From assembly GCA_035528995.1 (NCBI GenBank), contig DATKXO010000120.1, forward strand, positions 1-42,902: a stretch of 42,902 nt of DNA, written 5' to 3'. The position numbers and the translations under genes are program-made. Below are positions 16,250 through 25,525 of this stretch, one piece after another. The first letter of the stretch is position 1. Each line of letters begins with the position of its first letter. The notes under the pieces are model-generated. The model ran no database searches, was not told the origin of the DNA, and saw nothing but the letters and a program-made list of their open reading frames with translations. The stretch is from DATKXO01 sp035528995. GTDB lineage: Bacteria > Planctomycetota > Phycisphaerae > UBA1845.

Positions 16250-18337
16250 ATGGATTCTTCTGACGAGATGACGTCGCAGACCGCGGAGCGCGACCCGGGT
16301 GCCCCGGTGGACGGGGAGCCGGACGGCACGGCTCTGATCGATCTGGATCCCTGGCTGGAACCGTATGCCGACGCGCTGCGCCGCCGGTATCTGCGCTACC
16401 GGGAGAAGCTGGAGGCGATCTGCCGATCGGTGGGTTCGCTGGCGGGGATCAGCCGGGGGCACGAGTACTTCGGCTTCAACCGAGGTGAGCACGAAGGGCA
16501 GCCGGGCGTGTGGTACCGCGAGTGGGCTCCGGGGGCCGAGGCGCTGTTCGCGGTCGGCGATTTCAACGGCTGGGATCGCGGCGCCGACCCGATGACGCGG
16601 GACGAGTACGGGGTTTGGAGCGTTTTCCTGGCGGACGAGATCTACGGCGATCGGCTGGTGCACGGCGGGCATGTGGCCGTGCACGTGGTCGGGGCGGACG
16701 GGGGCAGAGACCACGTTCCGGCGTACATCCGCCGGGCGGTGCGGGAGCACGACGTTCACCCGTTGTGCGGTCAATACTGGCGGCCGCCGGAGCCGTACCA
16801 GTGGCGGCAGCCCGGGCCGTCGCTGCAGGGCAGCCTGCGGGTGTATGAGGCGCACGTGGGCATGGCGCTGGAGGCGGAACGGGTGGGGACGTACGTGGAG
16901 TTCGCCGAGCAGATGCTGCCGCGTATCGTGAAAGGGGGGTACAACGCCATCCAGTTGATGGCGGTGATGGAGCACCCGTACTACGCGTCGTTCGGCTACC
17001 AGGTGAGCAACTTCTTCGCGGCGTCGTCGCGATTCGGGACGCCGGAGGAACTCAAGGGTCTGATCGACGCGGCCCACGGGCAGGGGCTGGTGGTGCTGCT
17101 GGATGTGGTGCACAGCCACGCGGTCAAGAACGTGGCGGACGGGTTGAACCGGTTGGACGGCACGGACCACCAGTATTTCCACGCGGGGCGGCGCGGTTGG
17201 CACTCGGCCTGGGACTCGCGGCTGTTCGACTACGGCAAGTGGGAGGTGCTGCGTTTCCTGTTGAGCAACGTGCGTTTCTGGCTGGAGGAGTACCGGTTCG
17301 ACGGCTTCCGGTTCGACGGCATCACGAGCATGATGTACCGGCATCACGGGTTGGGCAGGACGTTCACGTGCTATGACGACTACCTGATTCACGATCTGGA
17401 CGAGGACGGCATCGTCTACCTGCAACTGGCCAACCAGTTGGTCCACGAGATCAACCCGCGGGCCGTCACGATAGCGGAGGACGTGTCGGGGATGGTGGGG
17501 CTGGCCCGCCCGCTGGTGGAAGGGGGGCTGGGGTTCGACTACCGGCTGGCCATGGGTCTGCCGGACTACTGGATCCGGACGCTGGCGGAGCAGAAGGACG
17601 AAGAGTGGCACCTGGGCGGGATGTACCGGACGCTGACCAACCGGCGGAGGGACGAGAAACACATCGCCTACGTGGAGAGCCACGACCAGGCGCTGGTGGG
17701 GGACAAGACCATCGCGTTCCGGCTGATGGACGCGGAGATGTACTGGCACATGGGCCGGGAGTCGGAGCGCCCGGTGATCGATCGGGGCATGGCGTTGCAC
17801 AAGATGCTGCGGCTGATCACGTTCACGCTGGGGGGCGAGGGCTATCTGAACTTCATCGGGAACGAGTTCGGGCACCCGGAGTGGATCGACTTTCCTCGGG
17901 AGGGGAACGGGTTTTCGTACAAGCACGCCCGGCGGCAGTGGTCGCTGCTGGAGGACCCCGGCTTGCGCTACGGTGAGCTGGGGGCGTTCGACCGGGCCAT
18001 GCAGGATCTGGACGATCGATTCCAGGTGCTGGCCAACCCGTTCTACGAGTTGCTGCAGGTTCACGAGGACTGCAAGCTGCTGGTGTACCGCCGCGGTCCG
18101 CTGATCTTCGTGTTCAACTTCCACCCGGCGGAGTCGTACGCCGACTACGGCGTGGGGCTGCCCGATCCACTGGATTACGAGATCATCCTGGATACCGACG
18201 CGGCGGCCTTTGGCGGTCACGCCCGGGTGGCCGACGGGCAGGTGTATCCGTGTCAGAGCGGCGGCATCCACGGGCGCGAGCACGGCATCCAGGTATACAT
18301 CCCTTGCCGGTCGGCGCAGGTTCTGGCCCCCAGATGA
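16250..18337 (+). CDS. glgB: 1,4-alpha-glucan branching enzyme, eukaryote-like type
   Basis: This 695-residue GH13 enzyme forms alpha-1,6 branches in glycogen. An N-terminal CBM48 region includes YFGFNR, YREWAPGAEALFAVGDFNGW. The catalytic barrel carries the nucleophile Asp in GFRFDGITSMMY (about D356), the acid/base Glu in TIAEDVSGM (about E410) and the transition-state Asp in VESHDQALVGD (about D479). The C-terminal end YIPCRSAQVL and the DGITSMMYRHHG pattern match the animal/plant/fungal branch rather than E. coli GlgB, a variant also found in Planctomycetota. The length is normal for that branch. The start at 16250 has only a weak ribosome site. Confidence 0.92.
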   Translation: MDSSDEMTSQTAERDPGAPVDGEPDGTALIDLDPWLEPYADALRRRYLRYREKLEAICRSVGSLAGISRGHEYFGFNRGEHEGQPGVWYREWAPGAEALFAVGDFNGWDRGADPMTRDEYGVWSVFLADEIYGDRLVHGGHVAVHVVGADGGRDHVPAYIRRAVREHDVHPLCGQYWRPPEPYQWRQPGPSLQGSLRVYEAHVGMALEAERVGTYVEFAEQMLPRIVKGGYNAIQLMAVMEHPYYASFGYQVSNFFAASSRFGTPEELKGLIDAAHGQGLVVLLDVVHSHAVKNVADGLNRLDGTDHQYFHAGRRGWHSAWDSRLFDYGKWEVLRFLLSNVRFWLEEYRFDGFRFDGITSMMYRHHGLGRTFTCYDDYLIHDLDEDGIVYLQLANQLVHEINPRAVTIAEDVSGMVGLARPLVEGGLGFDYRLAMGLPDYWIRTLAEQKDEEWHLGGMYRTLTNRRRDEKHIAYVESHDQALVGDKTIAFRLMDAEMYWHMGRESERPVIDRGMALHKMLRLITFTLGGEGYLNFIGNEFGHPEWIDFPREGNGFSYKHARRQWSLLEDPGLRYGELGAFDRAMQDLDDRFQVLANPFYELLQVHEDCKLLVYRRGPLIFVFNFHPAESYADYGVGLPDPLDYEIILDTDAAAFGGHARVADGQVYPCQSGGIHGREHGIQVYIPCRSAQVLAPR

Positions 18338-18422
18338 TGACCGGGAGGCAGGGGGGATTCCGGAATCGGGCGCCGCTTGCAGCCCGGCGATGCGTGGGCC
18401 GTTGACGCGGCGTCGCCGGTGG

Positions 18423-18794
18423 TCAGTAGGCCATCCCGCCCCAGGCGGCTTCCATGGCGGGTGGGTCGCCGGCGAGCACGGCCTCGAACCACTGGCGGTA
18501 CTCGGGCCGGTGGTTGTTCCAGCGATCCAGGTCTTCCCGCCACCACTCCTGCCACCGCCCGATGTTGCGGCCGAGCTTTTCGGCGTGCCGCTGCTCCAAG
18601 CGGCGAGCCAACTCGACGGTCTGTCGAACGCGTTGGGAACCGTCGGCCTCGTGCTCGGCGTAACGGTGCAGATGCCCGTCGATCCGCTCCAGGCGGATGG
18701 CCGTGGCCTCGGACGCCGCGGGGTCGTGGCAACCGGTTGCCGCAACGGTTGCCAGGGTGGCCAGCAGCACAAGGATTACCGAGGGGCCTCGCAT
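18423..18794 (-). CDS. Small lipoprotein, unknown function
   Basis: From the ATG at 18794, six bases after GGAG, the protein has 123 residues. It opens with MRGPSVILVLLATLATVAAT and a lipobox ending ATGC, giving a lipidated Cys near residue 22. The mature part is charged and helical (RIDGHLHRYAEHEADGSQRV, then LARRLEQRHAEKLGRN) and rich in Trp near the end (RWQEWWREDLDRW). No family is recognised. It faces glgB convergently. Confidence 0.6.
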   Translation of the reverse strand: MRGPSVILVLLATLATVAATGCHDPAASEATAIRLERIDGHLHRYAEHEADGSQRVRQTVELARRLEQRHAEKLGRNIGRWQEWWREDLDRWNNHRPEYRQWFEAVLAGDPPAMEAAWGGMAY

Positions 18795-18960
18795 GATGGG
18801 CTCCAGCGTACTCATCCTGATACCGCCCGCAAGCGGCGTGGATGCGGACCGGCCGACTGCGCCTTGCAGGTGCGGAGCGGGGCGGCTATGCTACCGCGTC
18901 TCGGCCGTTAGCCGTCGGGTTATCGGGTTCGCTGCCCCGGCGGGTCGGTCGCCCTTCATG

Positions 18961-19034
18961 GTGGGCGTAGCTCAGGTGGCTAGAGCGCTAGGTTGTGGTC
19001 CTAGAGGTCGGGGGTTCAAGTCCCCTCGCTCACC
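18961..19034 (+). tRNA. tRNA-His (anticodon GTG)
   Basis: The cloverleaf is complete. The acceptor stem is GTGGGCG with CGCTCAC (one G-T pair). The D arm contains AGCTCAGG. The anticodon stem CTAGG/CCTAG holds the loop TTGTGGT with anticodon GTG, and the T arm has loop TTCAAGT. Base 18960 is G and the discriminator at 19034 is C, giving the G-1:C73 pair specific to tRNA-His. CCA is not encoded. Confidence 0.95.
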
Positions 19035-19310
19035 CTTTGTCCCCTTCTCGGAAACCGGCTCAGAATGACGTCGAGCACGGTTGTTTCGCAGATCCGCCCG
19101 GGGGCGGTGTGCGCCGTGCGAATCAGCGTCACCGCACCGGGTTGAAAGGATACGGGGCTTCGCTCGTCCGATTTGGTCCCACCTTGGGTCCGTCGCAGGA
19201 GGCCGACCACAGGCGACTCTGCGTCCAGAGGGCATCCGTCAACGGTCCTGGAGTGCCATTCGGCCCTAGCGGCCGGCTGTCTGACGAATGTCCAGTGGCA
19301 CTGATTCTCC

Positions 19311-19340
19311 TTGTCGTAGGCAGGCGTGACCTGCTATCAT
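19311..19340 (+). promoter_or_regulatory. Possible promoter of the C10 peptidase gene
   Basis: TTGTCG (19311-19316), an 18-base spacer and TATCAT (19335-19340) form a reasonable housekeeping promoter. The leader would be about 180 bases. The rest of 19035-19526 shows no gene; the in-frame sequence upstream of 19527 looks noncoding. Confidence 0.4.
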
Positions 19341-19526
19341 TGTAGATTGGTTCATCCCGAAATCTGAAAGGGCATCAGGGGAGACATGCGGCCGACAGAC
19401 GTTCGACAGTCCTTGGCGAAATCGATGTACTCGTCCGTGCGCAGCTCGCGGCGGAAGGTGACCGCTTGCCCGCACGGAGCGGTTCGGGGAGGAGACCGTC
19501 GGACCTCGGCGGGAAGGGGGCGGAAC

Positions 19527-21890
19527 ATGAGAGTTTCTTGTACGGTCCTGTTCGTGGCTCTGGCCCTAGGCCTGTTCGGCTCGGCGGCGGCGCGGGCGGA
19601 ACGGGCCACAGATCAGGAAATGGAACGCGTGTGCCGGAACTGGCTCTCCTTCATGGTGGATCAGCGCGGGAGCTGGGCCGGGCGGCGCGACCCGGAGATC
19701 GTGGGCGTGCAGGATCTGGTCTCGGGTGACATGCTTCTGGCTCGATGCTTCTCGATCGCGCCGCGTGGTTGCGTGGTGGTGCCGGTGCTGAGGGAACTGC
19801 CGCCGGTGAAGGCGTATTCGGAGGACTCGGACCTGGACGTCGGCGAGACGACGGGCGTCGCGCAACTGTTGCGTGACGTTCTGGAGGATCGGATCAACGT
19901 GTTTGTCCGGCGCTACGGCAGCATCGAGGCGAGCCAGGCGGACGGCGACAAGCTGCCGTTCGACCGGGTGAACCGGCGGGAGTGGGAGCGCTTCACCGTG
20001 ACGCCGGAAGAACTGGGGGACGACCTGGCGAGTGGGGCCCTTGGCCTCCGGGGCGAGGTCGGTCCGCTGCTGACCACGGACTGGCATCAGGGTTGGCCGT
20101 ACAACCTGGACTGTCCCATGGGTGACGGCGGGCGCAGCGCAGCGGGGTGCATGGCGACGGCGGCGGTGCAGGTGATGCGATACCACGAGTGGCCGCCGAA
20201 CGGGATCGGGGATCACAGCTACTACTGGAATGGGGACCAGTCCTGCGGCGGGGACGTTGGCGGCGGGACGCTGTACGCGGACTTCTCGGATGCCTACGAC
20301 TGGGCCAACATGCCGGATGACTGCGGCGGTGGCTGCACGACGGCGCAGCAGGAGGCGCTGAGTGAGCTGAGCTACGAAGTGGGCGTCTCGTTCAATATGA
20401 ACTACGGATACTGCGGCTCGGGGGCGAACTTCGACGCGCCGCTCTACGCGTTTCCGGCGTACTTCGATTACGCGGCCAGCATTCACCGGGAGGACCGGTA
20501 CGACTATACCGCGACGAGCTGGTTCTATTTGATCGTCGCGGAGATCAGCGCCGGGCGCCCGATGATGTACACGCTGATCATGCCCGGGGCGGGACACGCG
20601 ATCGTGTGTGACGGCTGGAGAGACACCGGAGGTCAGAATCAGTATCACATGAACTACGGGTGGGGAGGAACTTGGACGGGCTGGTACACGATCGACAACC
20701 TGCCCGACACTGTGGATCCGATGGCAGAGTCGTTGATCATGGACATCTTCCCGGCCGATCACCTCACGCCCGATCCGGACCCGATGACCTTCGACATTCC
20801 GCCGCACGCGACGACGGCGGGCATCGCCATGGAAGCCAGCCCGGCCACCGACGTGGACTCTCCTCCGTGCCAGTACCAGTTTCTGTGTGATTCGGGAGGG
20901 AGCGGGTGCGATGACACGGGATGGAAAACGGGACGGACCTACGAAGACACGGGCCTGCTACCGAACACGCAGTACTCGTACAGCGTGGTGGCCCGGGACA
21001 ACGCCGACCCGAACAACCTGACGACCCCGAGCGCTTCGCGGAGCGCCTACACGTACGCGGCCATTCCGGGTGCCCCGACGCTGGGCAACGAGACCTCGAG
21101 TTCGATGGACATCACGGTCGATCCGAACGGCAATCCATCGTACACCGATATCGTGATCTATTGCATGTCGTCTCCGGACCCGAGCTGGCAGTACAAGTAC
21201 GTGAGCGCCGCGGGCACGCCGAGCGGCACAGCGACGTGGCAGACGGCCGACGAGTGGGGGGCGGTGACGGCCGGGGGCATGCAGTCGGGCACGCAGTATT
21301 GCTTTATTGTGGGTGCCAGGAACGAGGACCTCTGTGAGACGGTGGGCGGGCCGCAGACCTGCTCGACCACGTTGGCGGTCAGCGGAGCCATCCTGTCGGC
21401 CGGCAGTTGCCGGGACCACGGCGGGACCGAACACTGCCTGGACGTGACGGCCGGTTCGCCGGGAGACAACGTGGAGCCGCGTCTGGGCGGGATCGAGAAG
21501 CTGGAGTTCCTGATGGACTCGGTGATGTCCACGGTGACGGCGTCGGCCTCGTGCAGTCCGACCGGGTACGGTGGAGTGGTCACGCCGATCGCGGACGGGA
21601 CCGCGACGGTGGTGGTGGGCTTCGGTCCGGGCCTGCCGGACGGCGACTGCTGCGAGATCACGCTGGGCGGTGACGCGGACGACAGCGCTTTCGTGTCCAT
21701 TCTGACAAGCGACGTGGACCGTGACGCCACGGTCTCGACGGCGGACAACTCGTCGGTGAAGTCTCGGCTGGGCTCGGTGGTAGATGGGAGCAACTTCCAG
21801 TACGACGTCGACGCGGACGGCTCGATCTCGACGGCGGACAACTCGTCGGTGAAGTCTCGTCTGGGGAACGTGGCGCCGAGCTGCCCGTAG
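19527..21890 (+). CDS. Secreted C10 (streptopain-like) cysteine peptidase with Fn3-like and dockerin-like domains
   Basis: The ATG at 19527 follows AAGGGGG and opens a signal peptide (VSCTVLFVALALGLFGSAAA), giving 787 residues. A propeptide-like region spans about 25-180. The peptidase domain (about 180-415) has the catalytic Cys in AAGCMATAAVQVMRYHEWP (C208), His in GAGHAIVCDGW (H357) and the conserved YHMNYGWGGTW. Two Fn3-like domains follow (LPNTQYSYSVVARDN and MQSGTQYCFIVGARNE). The last 60 residues hold two calcium-loop repeats, DVDRDATVSTADNSSVKSRL and DVDADGSISTADNSSVKSRL, encoded by two identical 34-base segments. In Planctomycetota such ends occur on exported proteins. Upstream in-frame Met codons lack a signal peptide. 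Confidence 0.85.
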   Translation: MRVSCTVLFVALALGLFGSAAARAERATDQEMERVCRNWLSFMVDQRGSWAGRRDPEIVGVQDLVSGDMLLARCFSIAPRGCVVVPVLRELPPVKAYSEDSDLDVGETTGVAQLLRDVLEDRINVFVRRYGSIEASQADGDKLPFDRVNRREWERFTVTPEELGDDLASGALGLRGEVGPLLTTDWHQGWPYNLDCPMGDGGRSAAGCMATAAVQVMRYHEWPPNGIGDHSYYWNGDQSCGGDVGGGTLYADFSDAYDWANMPDDCGGGCTTAQQEALSELSYEVGVSFNMNYGYCGSGANFDAPLYAFPAYFDYAASIHREDRYDYTATSWFYLIVAEISAGRPMMYTLIMPGAGHAIVCDGWRDTGGQNQYHMNYGWGGTWTGWYTIDNLPDTVDPMAESLIMDIFPADHLTPDPDPMTFDIPPHATTAGIAMEASPATDVDSPPCQYQFLCDSGGSGCDDTGWKTGRTYEDTGLLPNTQYSYSVVARDNADPNNLTTPSASRSAYTYAAIPGAPTLGNETSSSMDITVDPNGNPSYTDIVIYCMSSPDPSWQYKYVSAAGTPSGTATWQTADEWGAVTAGGMQSGTQYCFIVGARNEDLCETVGGPQTCSTTLAVSGAILSAGSCRDHGGTEHCLDVTAGSPGDNVEPRLGGIEKLEFLMDSVMSTVTASASCSPTGYGGVVTPIADGTATVVVGFGPGLPDGDCCEITLGGDADDSAFVSILTSDVDRDATVSTADNSSVKSRLGSVVDGSNFQYDVDADGSISTADNSSVKSRLGNVAPSCP

Positions 21891-22004
21891 GGGTTCGTGG
21901 TCCTTCGGGCCGCCCCGGGCTTTTCAGAGTGAAATGGTGACGTGCACGCGGGGCCGCGACCGGGCGGAGGGTTGCGCTGCGCTGGGTCTACCGGCGGCAT
22001 TCAG

Positions 22005-23258
22005 TTAAGGGGGCGGGGGTGTTCCGTGCCACCGTCCTGCGACGCAGGTGCAGGTCGGGTCGGCATTCCCTTGGAGGACGTTTTCCATAGGGTCGGACGG
22101 GCCGTCGGGGTCCAGGGGGATGGCGGTGAGGTCGGCCCGCAAGCCGGGGGCGATGCGGCCGACCGATGTGCTCATGCCCAGGGCGCGGGCGGCGCGGGCG
22201 GTGCCCATTTCGATCAGCAGCGCGGGGGGCAGGTCGGGATCATTGCGGCGCAGAAACCGCAGTTCTTCCAGTACGGACAAGGACGGATTCGAGGCCAGGC
22301 TGTCGGTGCCCACGCAGACGTTGACGCCGCGGTCGAGCATGCGGCGGAAGGGGTGGGGCGGGTGGCCGAAGGCCGCGTGCGTTCGCGGGCAGTAGGCCAC
22401 GTGGGCGCCGGACGCGGCGATGCGGTCGATGTCTCGGTCGGTGACGTAGTTGGCGTGGGCCAGGAGGGCATCGGGGCCCAACAGGCCGGTGTCGGCGGCG
22501 TACTCGACGGGTGACAGGCCGGGGCAGGGTACTTGACGGTCCCAGATGTGGTGGCGCTCGAAAAAGGTGCGAATGGGGCCGGTGAGATCGGCGGTGAACT
22601 CGGCTTCGTTGGCGGTTTCGGCCAGGTGGATGCACATTCGCAGTCCGCAGGCGACGGCTCGGGCGACACAGGCGCGGAGGCCGTCCGGTTCGAGCGTGTA
22701 CGGGGCGTGTGGGGAGATGCCGATCTGAAGGAACTCGGATACGGTGCAGGCATCGGCGGCGGCGGTGAGACGCTCGTTCAGTCGGTTGCGGAGTCGGCCG
22801 ATGGCGATCACCTCGCCGAACGAGAGCGTCCGGAGAGGGCCTTCGGCCAGGACCGGGCGGGTCAAGGCGGGCAGGCGGGTGATGTCGCCGATGGTGGTGA
22901 CGCCGGCCGACAGGGACAGCTCACGGCCGCGGCGGACCGAGTCAAGTGTGACGGCCGAGTCATCGTCGGCGTCGCGCATGGCGTCGACCAGTCGACGAAT
23001 CCAATCGACGAAGTCCGCCTTGGGTGGAATGCGCCCGGCCAGATGGGTCAGTTCGAGGTGGGTGTGGGCGTTGACGAAGCCGGGCAGCAGCAGGCTTTGG
23101 CCCAGATCGGTGCGGGCGGGGCCGGTGACCTGCGTGGCAGGTCCTGTAAGTTGCGCGGCAGGCCCGACCTCGACGATTGTGCCTCGGTCCACGCGGACTG
23201 CGCCGTCAGGGATGATCTGATTGTCGGCGGCCAGGACGTAAGGGGCGCAAAGGATCAT
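22005..23258 (-). CDS. Metal-dependent amidohydrolase (SAH/MTA or aminofutalosine deaminase-like)
   Basis: From the ATG at 23258 the protein has 417 residues. It has the amidohydrolase metal ligands: HTH in LPGFVNAHTHLELTHL, His in LRMCIHLAETANE, His in ALLAHANYV and Asp in VGTDSLASNPSLS, plus the small beta-sandwich at both ends (PYVLAADNQIIPDGAVRVDR). This is the TRZ/ATZ/guanine-deaminase branch. Likely substrates are S-adenosylhomocysteine, methylthioadenosine or aminofutalosine, and the choice cannot be made from sequence alone. The start codon shares ATGA with the stop of the acetyltransferase gene, so the two are translationally coupled. Further in-frame codons up to 23309 are not needed. 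Confidence 0.8.
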   Translation of the reverse strand: MILCAPYVLAADNQIIPDGAVRVDRGTIVEVGPAAQLTGPATQVTGPARTDLGQSLLLPGFVNAHTHLELTHLAGRIPPKADFVDWIRRLVDAMRDADDDSAVTLDSVRRGRELSLSAGVTTIGDITRLPALTRPVLAEGPLRTLSFGEVIAIGRLRNRLNERLTAAADACTVSEFLQIGISPHAPYTLEPDGLRACVARAVACGLRMCIHLAETANEAEFTADLTGPIRTFFERHHIWDRQVPCPGLSPVEYAADTGLLGPDALLAHANYVTDRDIDRIAASGAHVAYCPRTHAAFGHPPHPFRRMLDRGVNVCVGTDSLASNPSLSVLEELRFLRRNDPDLPPALLIEMGTARAARALGMSTSVGRIAPGLRADLTAIPLDPDGPSDPMENVLQGNADPTCTCVAGRWHGTPPPP

Positions 23259-24022
23259 GACGTCGGAGCATCGAACTCGCTGATCTGTCCGTCGACGACG
23301 AATCCGCACCGTTTGAAGAGGCTCAGTGCCGGGGCGTTATCGGCGTCGACCTGCAGGCAGATGGTACGCGAGCCGAAGCGCCGGGCAAGTGCCAGGATCT
23401 GTCGCATGAGGGCCAGGCCGACGCCACGGGCGCGGGCGTCGGGTGTGACGTGGAGGTCGGTGACGCGGGTGATGTCGCCGACCTCGAACAACCCACCGCG
23501 GCCGACGGGGCGGGCGCCGTCGATGGCCACGAACATGGTCAGCCGGGCGTCGTCGAGACGGTCCAGGGCGGCGTCGGCCAATAGGCCGGCGTCGGGCCGG
23601 TCGGGCTGGGCGGTGAATGTGTCGCGATAGGCTTGGCGCATGGGGCGGGCCGGCAGGACGCGAAGGTCGTCGCGGGCGGGCAGGTCCGGCCATTCGCGGA
23701 GGGCCATGGCCAGTGTCTCGCGCCGGCGATAACCCTTGGCGTCCAGGAACGTGGCCATTTCGTCGGGCGGCTGGTCGAAGGCGGGCGCCCAGCGACTGCA
23801 GGTCAATCCCCGTTCGGCGAAGAAGGCCGTCGCTTCGCCGTACGCGTCGGCGAGATGCTGGGGATCGGGCACGACGACCTCGCGGAACTGGTTGGCCTGG
23901 GGCAGGCGGGGCCAGGCGGTGCTGAAGAAGGCGATGCCCGATTGCAGGGTTGTCTTCTGGGCCAACTGCTCGCAGTAGGCCTGGTTGGCTCGCAAGACCG
24001 CGGTCAGTGCGTTTCGTTCCAT
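23255..24022 (-). CDS. GNAT-family acetyltransferase with N-terminal extension
   Basis: The protein has 255 residues. The C-terminal GNAT domain (about 120-250) has ITRVTDLHVTPDARARGVGL with the acetyl-CoA-binding loop, then ALMRQILALARRFG, then VDADNAPALSLFKRCGFVV. The N-terminal 110 residues (FREVVVPDPQHLADAYGEA, FFAERGLTCSRWAP) look like a degenerate second GNAT fold. The start at 24022 has GAAGGA close upstream. It lies 18 bases after gatA and overlaps the amidohydrolase by four bases. The substrate is unknown. Confidence 0.75.
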   Translation of the reverse strand: MERNALTAVLRANQAYCEQLAQKTTLQSGIAFFSTAWPRLPQANQFREVVVPDPQHLADAYGEATAFFAERGLTCSRWAPAFDQPPDEMATFLDAKGYRRRETLAMALREWPDLPARDDLRVLPARPMRQAYRDTFTAQPDRPDAGLLADAALDRLDDARLTMFVAIDGARPVGRGGLFEVGDITRVTDLHVTPDARARGVGLALMRQILALARRFGSRTICLQVDADNAPALSLFKRCGFVVDGQISEFDAPTS

Positions 24023-24040
24023 GGGTCCTTCTCGGCTGTG

Positions 24041-25486
24041 CTAATCCGGCGGCCTGCGCGTGTGAAAATCAGTTCGCAACTGGTACTGATGGGCGACGGC
24101 CAGGATTCGCTCCTCTGCAAAGGGTGGGCCGATGAGCTGCATGCCGACGGGCAGATTCCGGTCGTCGAATCCGCACGGGACGCTGATGGCGCAGACGCCG
24201 GCCAGGTTCACCGAAGTGGTGTAGACGTCGGCCAGGTACATGGCCAGTGGGTCGTCGATCTTCTCGCCCAGGCGAAAGGCGGTCGTGGGTGTCACCGGCG
24301 AGACGATGGTGTCCACCTTCTCGAAGGCCGCGTCGAAATCTCGCTTGATGAGGGTGCGGACCTTGAGGGCCTTGAGGTAGTAGGCGTCGTGATAGCCGGC
24401 CGACAGGGCGTAGGTTCCCAGCATGACGCGTCGTTGGACCTCGTGGCCGAGGCCTTCGGCGCGTGAGGATGCGTAGAGGTCGAAGATGTCGGCCGGCTGG
24501 TCGGTGCGGTGGCCGTAGTGGACGCCGTCGTAGCGGGCCAGGTTGCTGGAGGCTTCGGCGGTGGCCACCAGGTAGTAGCAGGCGATGGCGTACTCCATGT
24601 GGGGCAGGTTGATCTCGACGACGTGGGCCCCCTCGGCGCCGAGCAGGTCGATGGCCTGGGTCACGCGGCGGCGGACCTGATCGTCGAGGCCGGGGCCGAA
24701 GTACTCGTGTGCGATGCCGATCCTGAGACCCTTCAGCGGCGTGTCGAGCAGGGCGGGGTAGTCGGGCACGGGGCGATCGACGCAGGTGGAGTCGCGGGGG
24801 TCGTGGCCGCTGATGACGCGGGCGATCAGGGCGGCGTCGGCGGCGGTGCGGGCGAGCGTCCCGACCTGGTCCAGACTGCTGGCGAAGGCGACCAAGCCGT
24901 AGCGCGAGACGCGCCCGTAGGTGGGCTTGAGGCCGACGACGCCGCAGAGGGCGGCGGGCTGACGGACGGAGCCGCCGGTGTCGGTGCCCAGTGCGGCGGG
25001 GACCATGCGGTCGGCGACAGCGACGGCCGATCCGCCTGACGAGCCGCCGGGCACGCGGTTTGGGTCCCACGGATTGCGGGTTGGGAACATGCCGCTGTTT
25101 TCCGTGCTGGAGCCCATGCCGAACTCGTCGAGGTTGGTCTTGCCGACGATGACGGCGCCGGCGGCTTCGAGACGATCGACCGCGTGGGCGCTGTAGGGCG
25201 ACTGGAAGTCGCCCAGGATTCGCGACCCGCAGGTCGTCGTGCCGAACGAGGTGCAGAGGTTGTCCTTGACGGCCAGGGGGACTCCGGCCAATGGTCCGGG
25301 GGAATCGCCGGCGGCGATGGCCTGGTCGACGCGCCCGGCCCGGGTCAGGGCGCGGTCCGGGTCGCAACTGAGGAAGGCCCTGAGGTGCGGGTCGCGGGTG
25401 TCGATGCGGTCGAGACTCGCCCGCACGGCTTCGACGGCTGAGAGCTTCCCGGCGCGGATGGCTTCGACTGTCTGGGTGAGGGTCAT
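24041..25486 (-). CDS. gatA: Aspartyl/glutamyl-tRNA amidotransferase subunit A
   Basis: This 481-residue amidase-signature protein releases ammonia from glutamine for amidation of misacylated Glu-tRNA(Gln) or Asp-tRNA(Asn). The catalytic Lys lies in GVPLAVKDNLCT, the cis-Ser in GGSVRQPAALCG and the nucleophile Ser in VPGGSSGGSAVAVADR. The C-terminal half has AYYLKALKVRTLIKRDF and FGxDDRNLPVGMQLIGPPF-like features typical of GatA. The length is normal. It follows gatC by 39 bases; gatB is not in the window. A start at 25486 has AGGA nearby. Confidence 0.95.
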   Translation of the reverse strand: MTLTQTVEAIRAGKLSAVEAVRASLDRIDTRDPHLRAFLSCDPDRALTRAGRVDQAIAAGDSPGPLAGVPLAVKDNLCTSFGTTTCGSRILGDFQSPYSAHAVDRLEAAGAVIVGKTNLDEFGMGSSTENSGMFPTRNPWDPNRVPGGSSGGSAVAVADRMVPAALGTDTGGSVRQPAALCGVVGLKPTYGRVSRYGLVAFASSLDQVGTLARTAADAALIARVISGHDPRDSTCVDRPVPDYPALLDTPLKGLRIGIAHEYFGPGLDDQVRRRVTQAIDLLGAEGAHVVEINLPHMEYAIACYYLVATAEASSNLARYDGVHYGHRTDQPADIFDLYASSRAEGLGHEVQRRVMLGTYALSAGYHDAYYLKALKVRTLIKRDFDAAFEKVDTIVSPVTPTTAFRLGEKIDDPLAMYLADVYTTSVNLAGVCAISVPCGFDDRNLPVGMQLIGPPFAEERILAVAHQYQLRTDFHTRRPPD

Positions 25487-25525
25487 CCTGGTTCCTGGCC
25501 TCGGTGAATCGAGCGTGCGGCGGCG

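Noticed and set aside
15224..18772. Very long minus-strand open frame (1182 codons)
   Set aside because: It lies opposite the MFS gene and glgB, has Pro/Arg/His-rich sequence without domains, and results from high GC codon use of the real genes.
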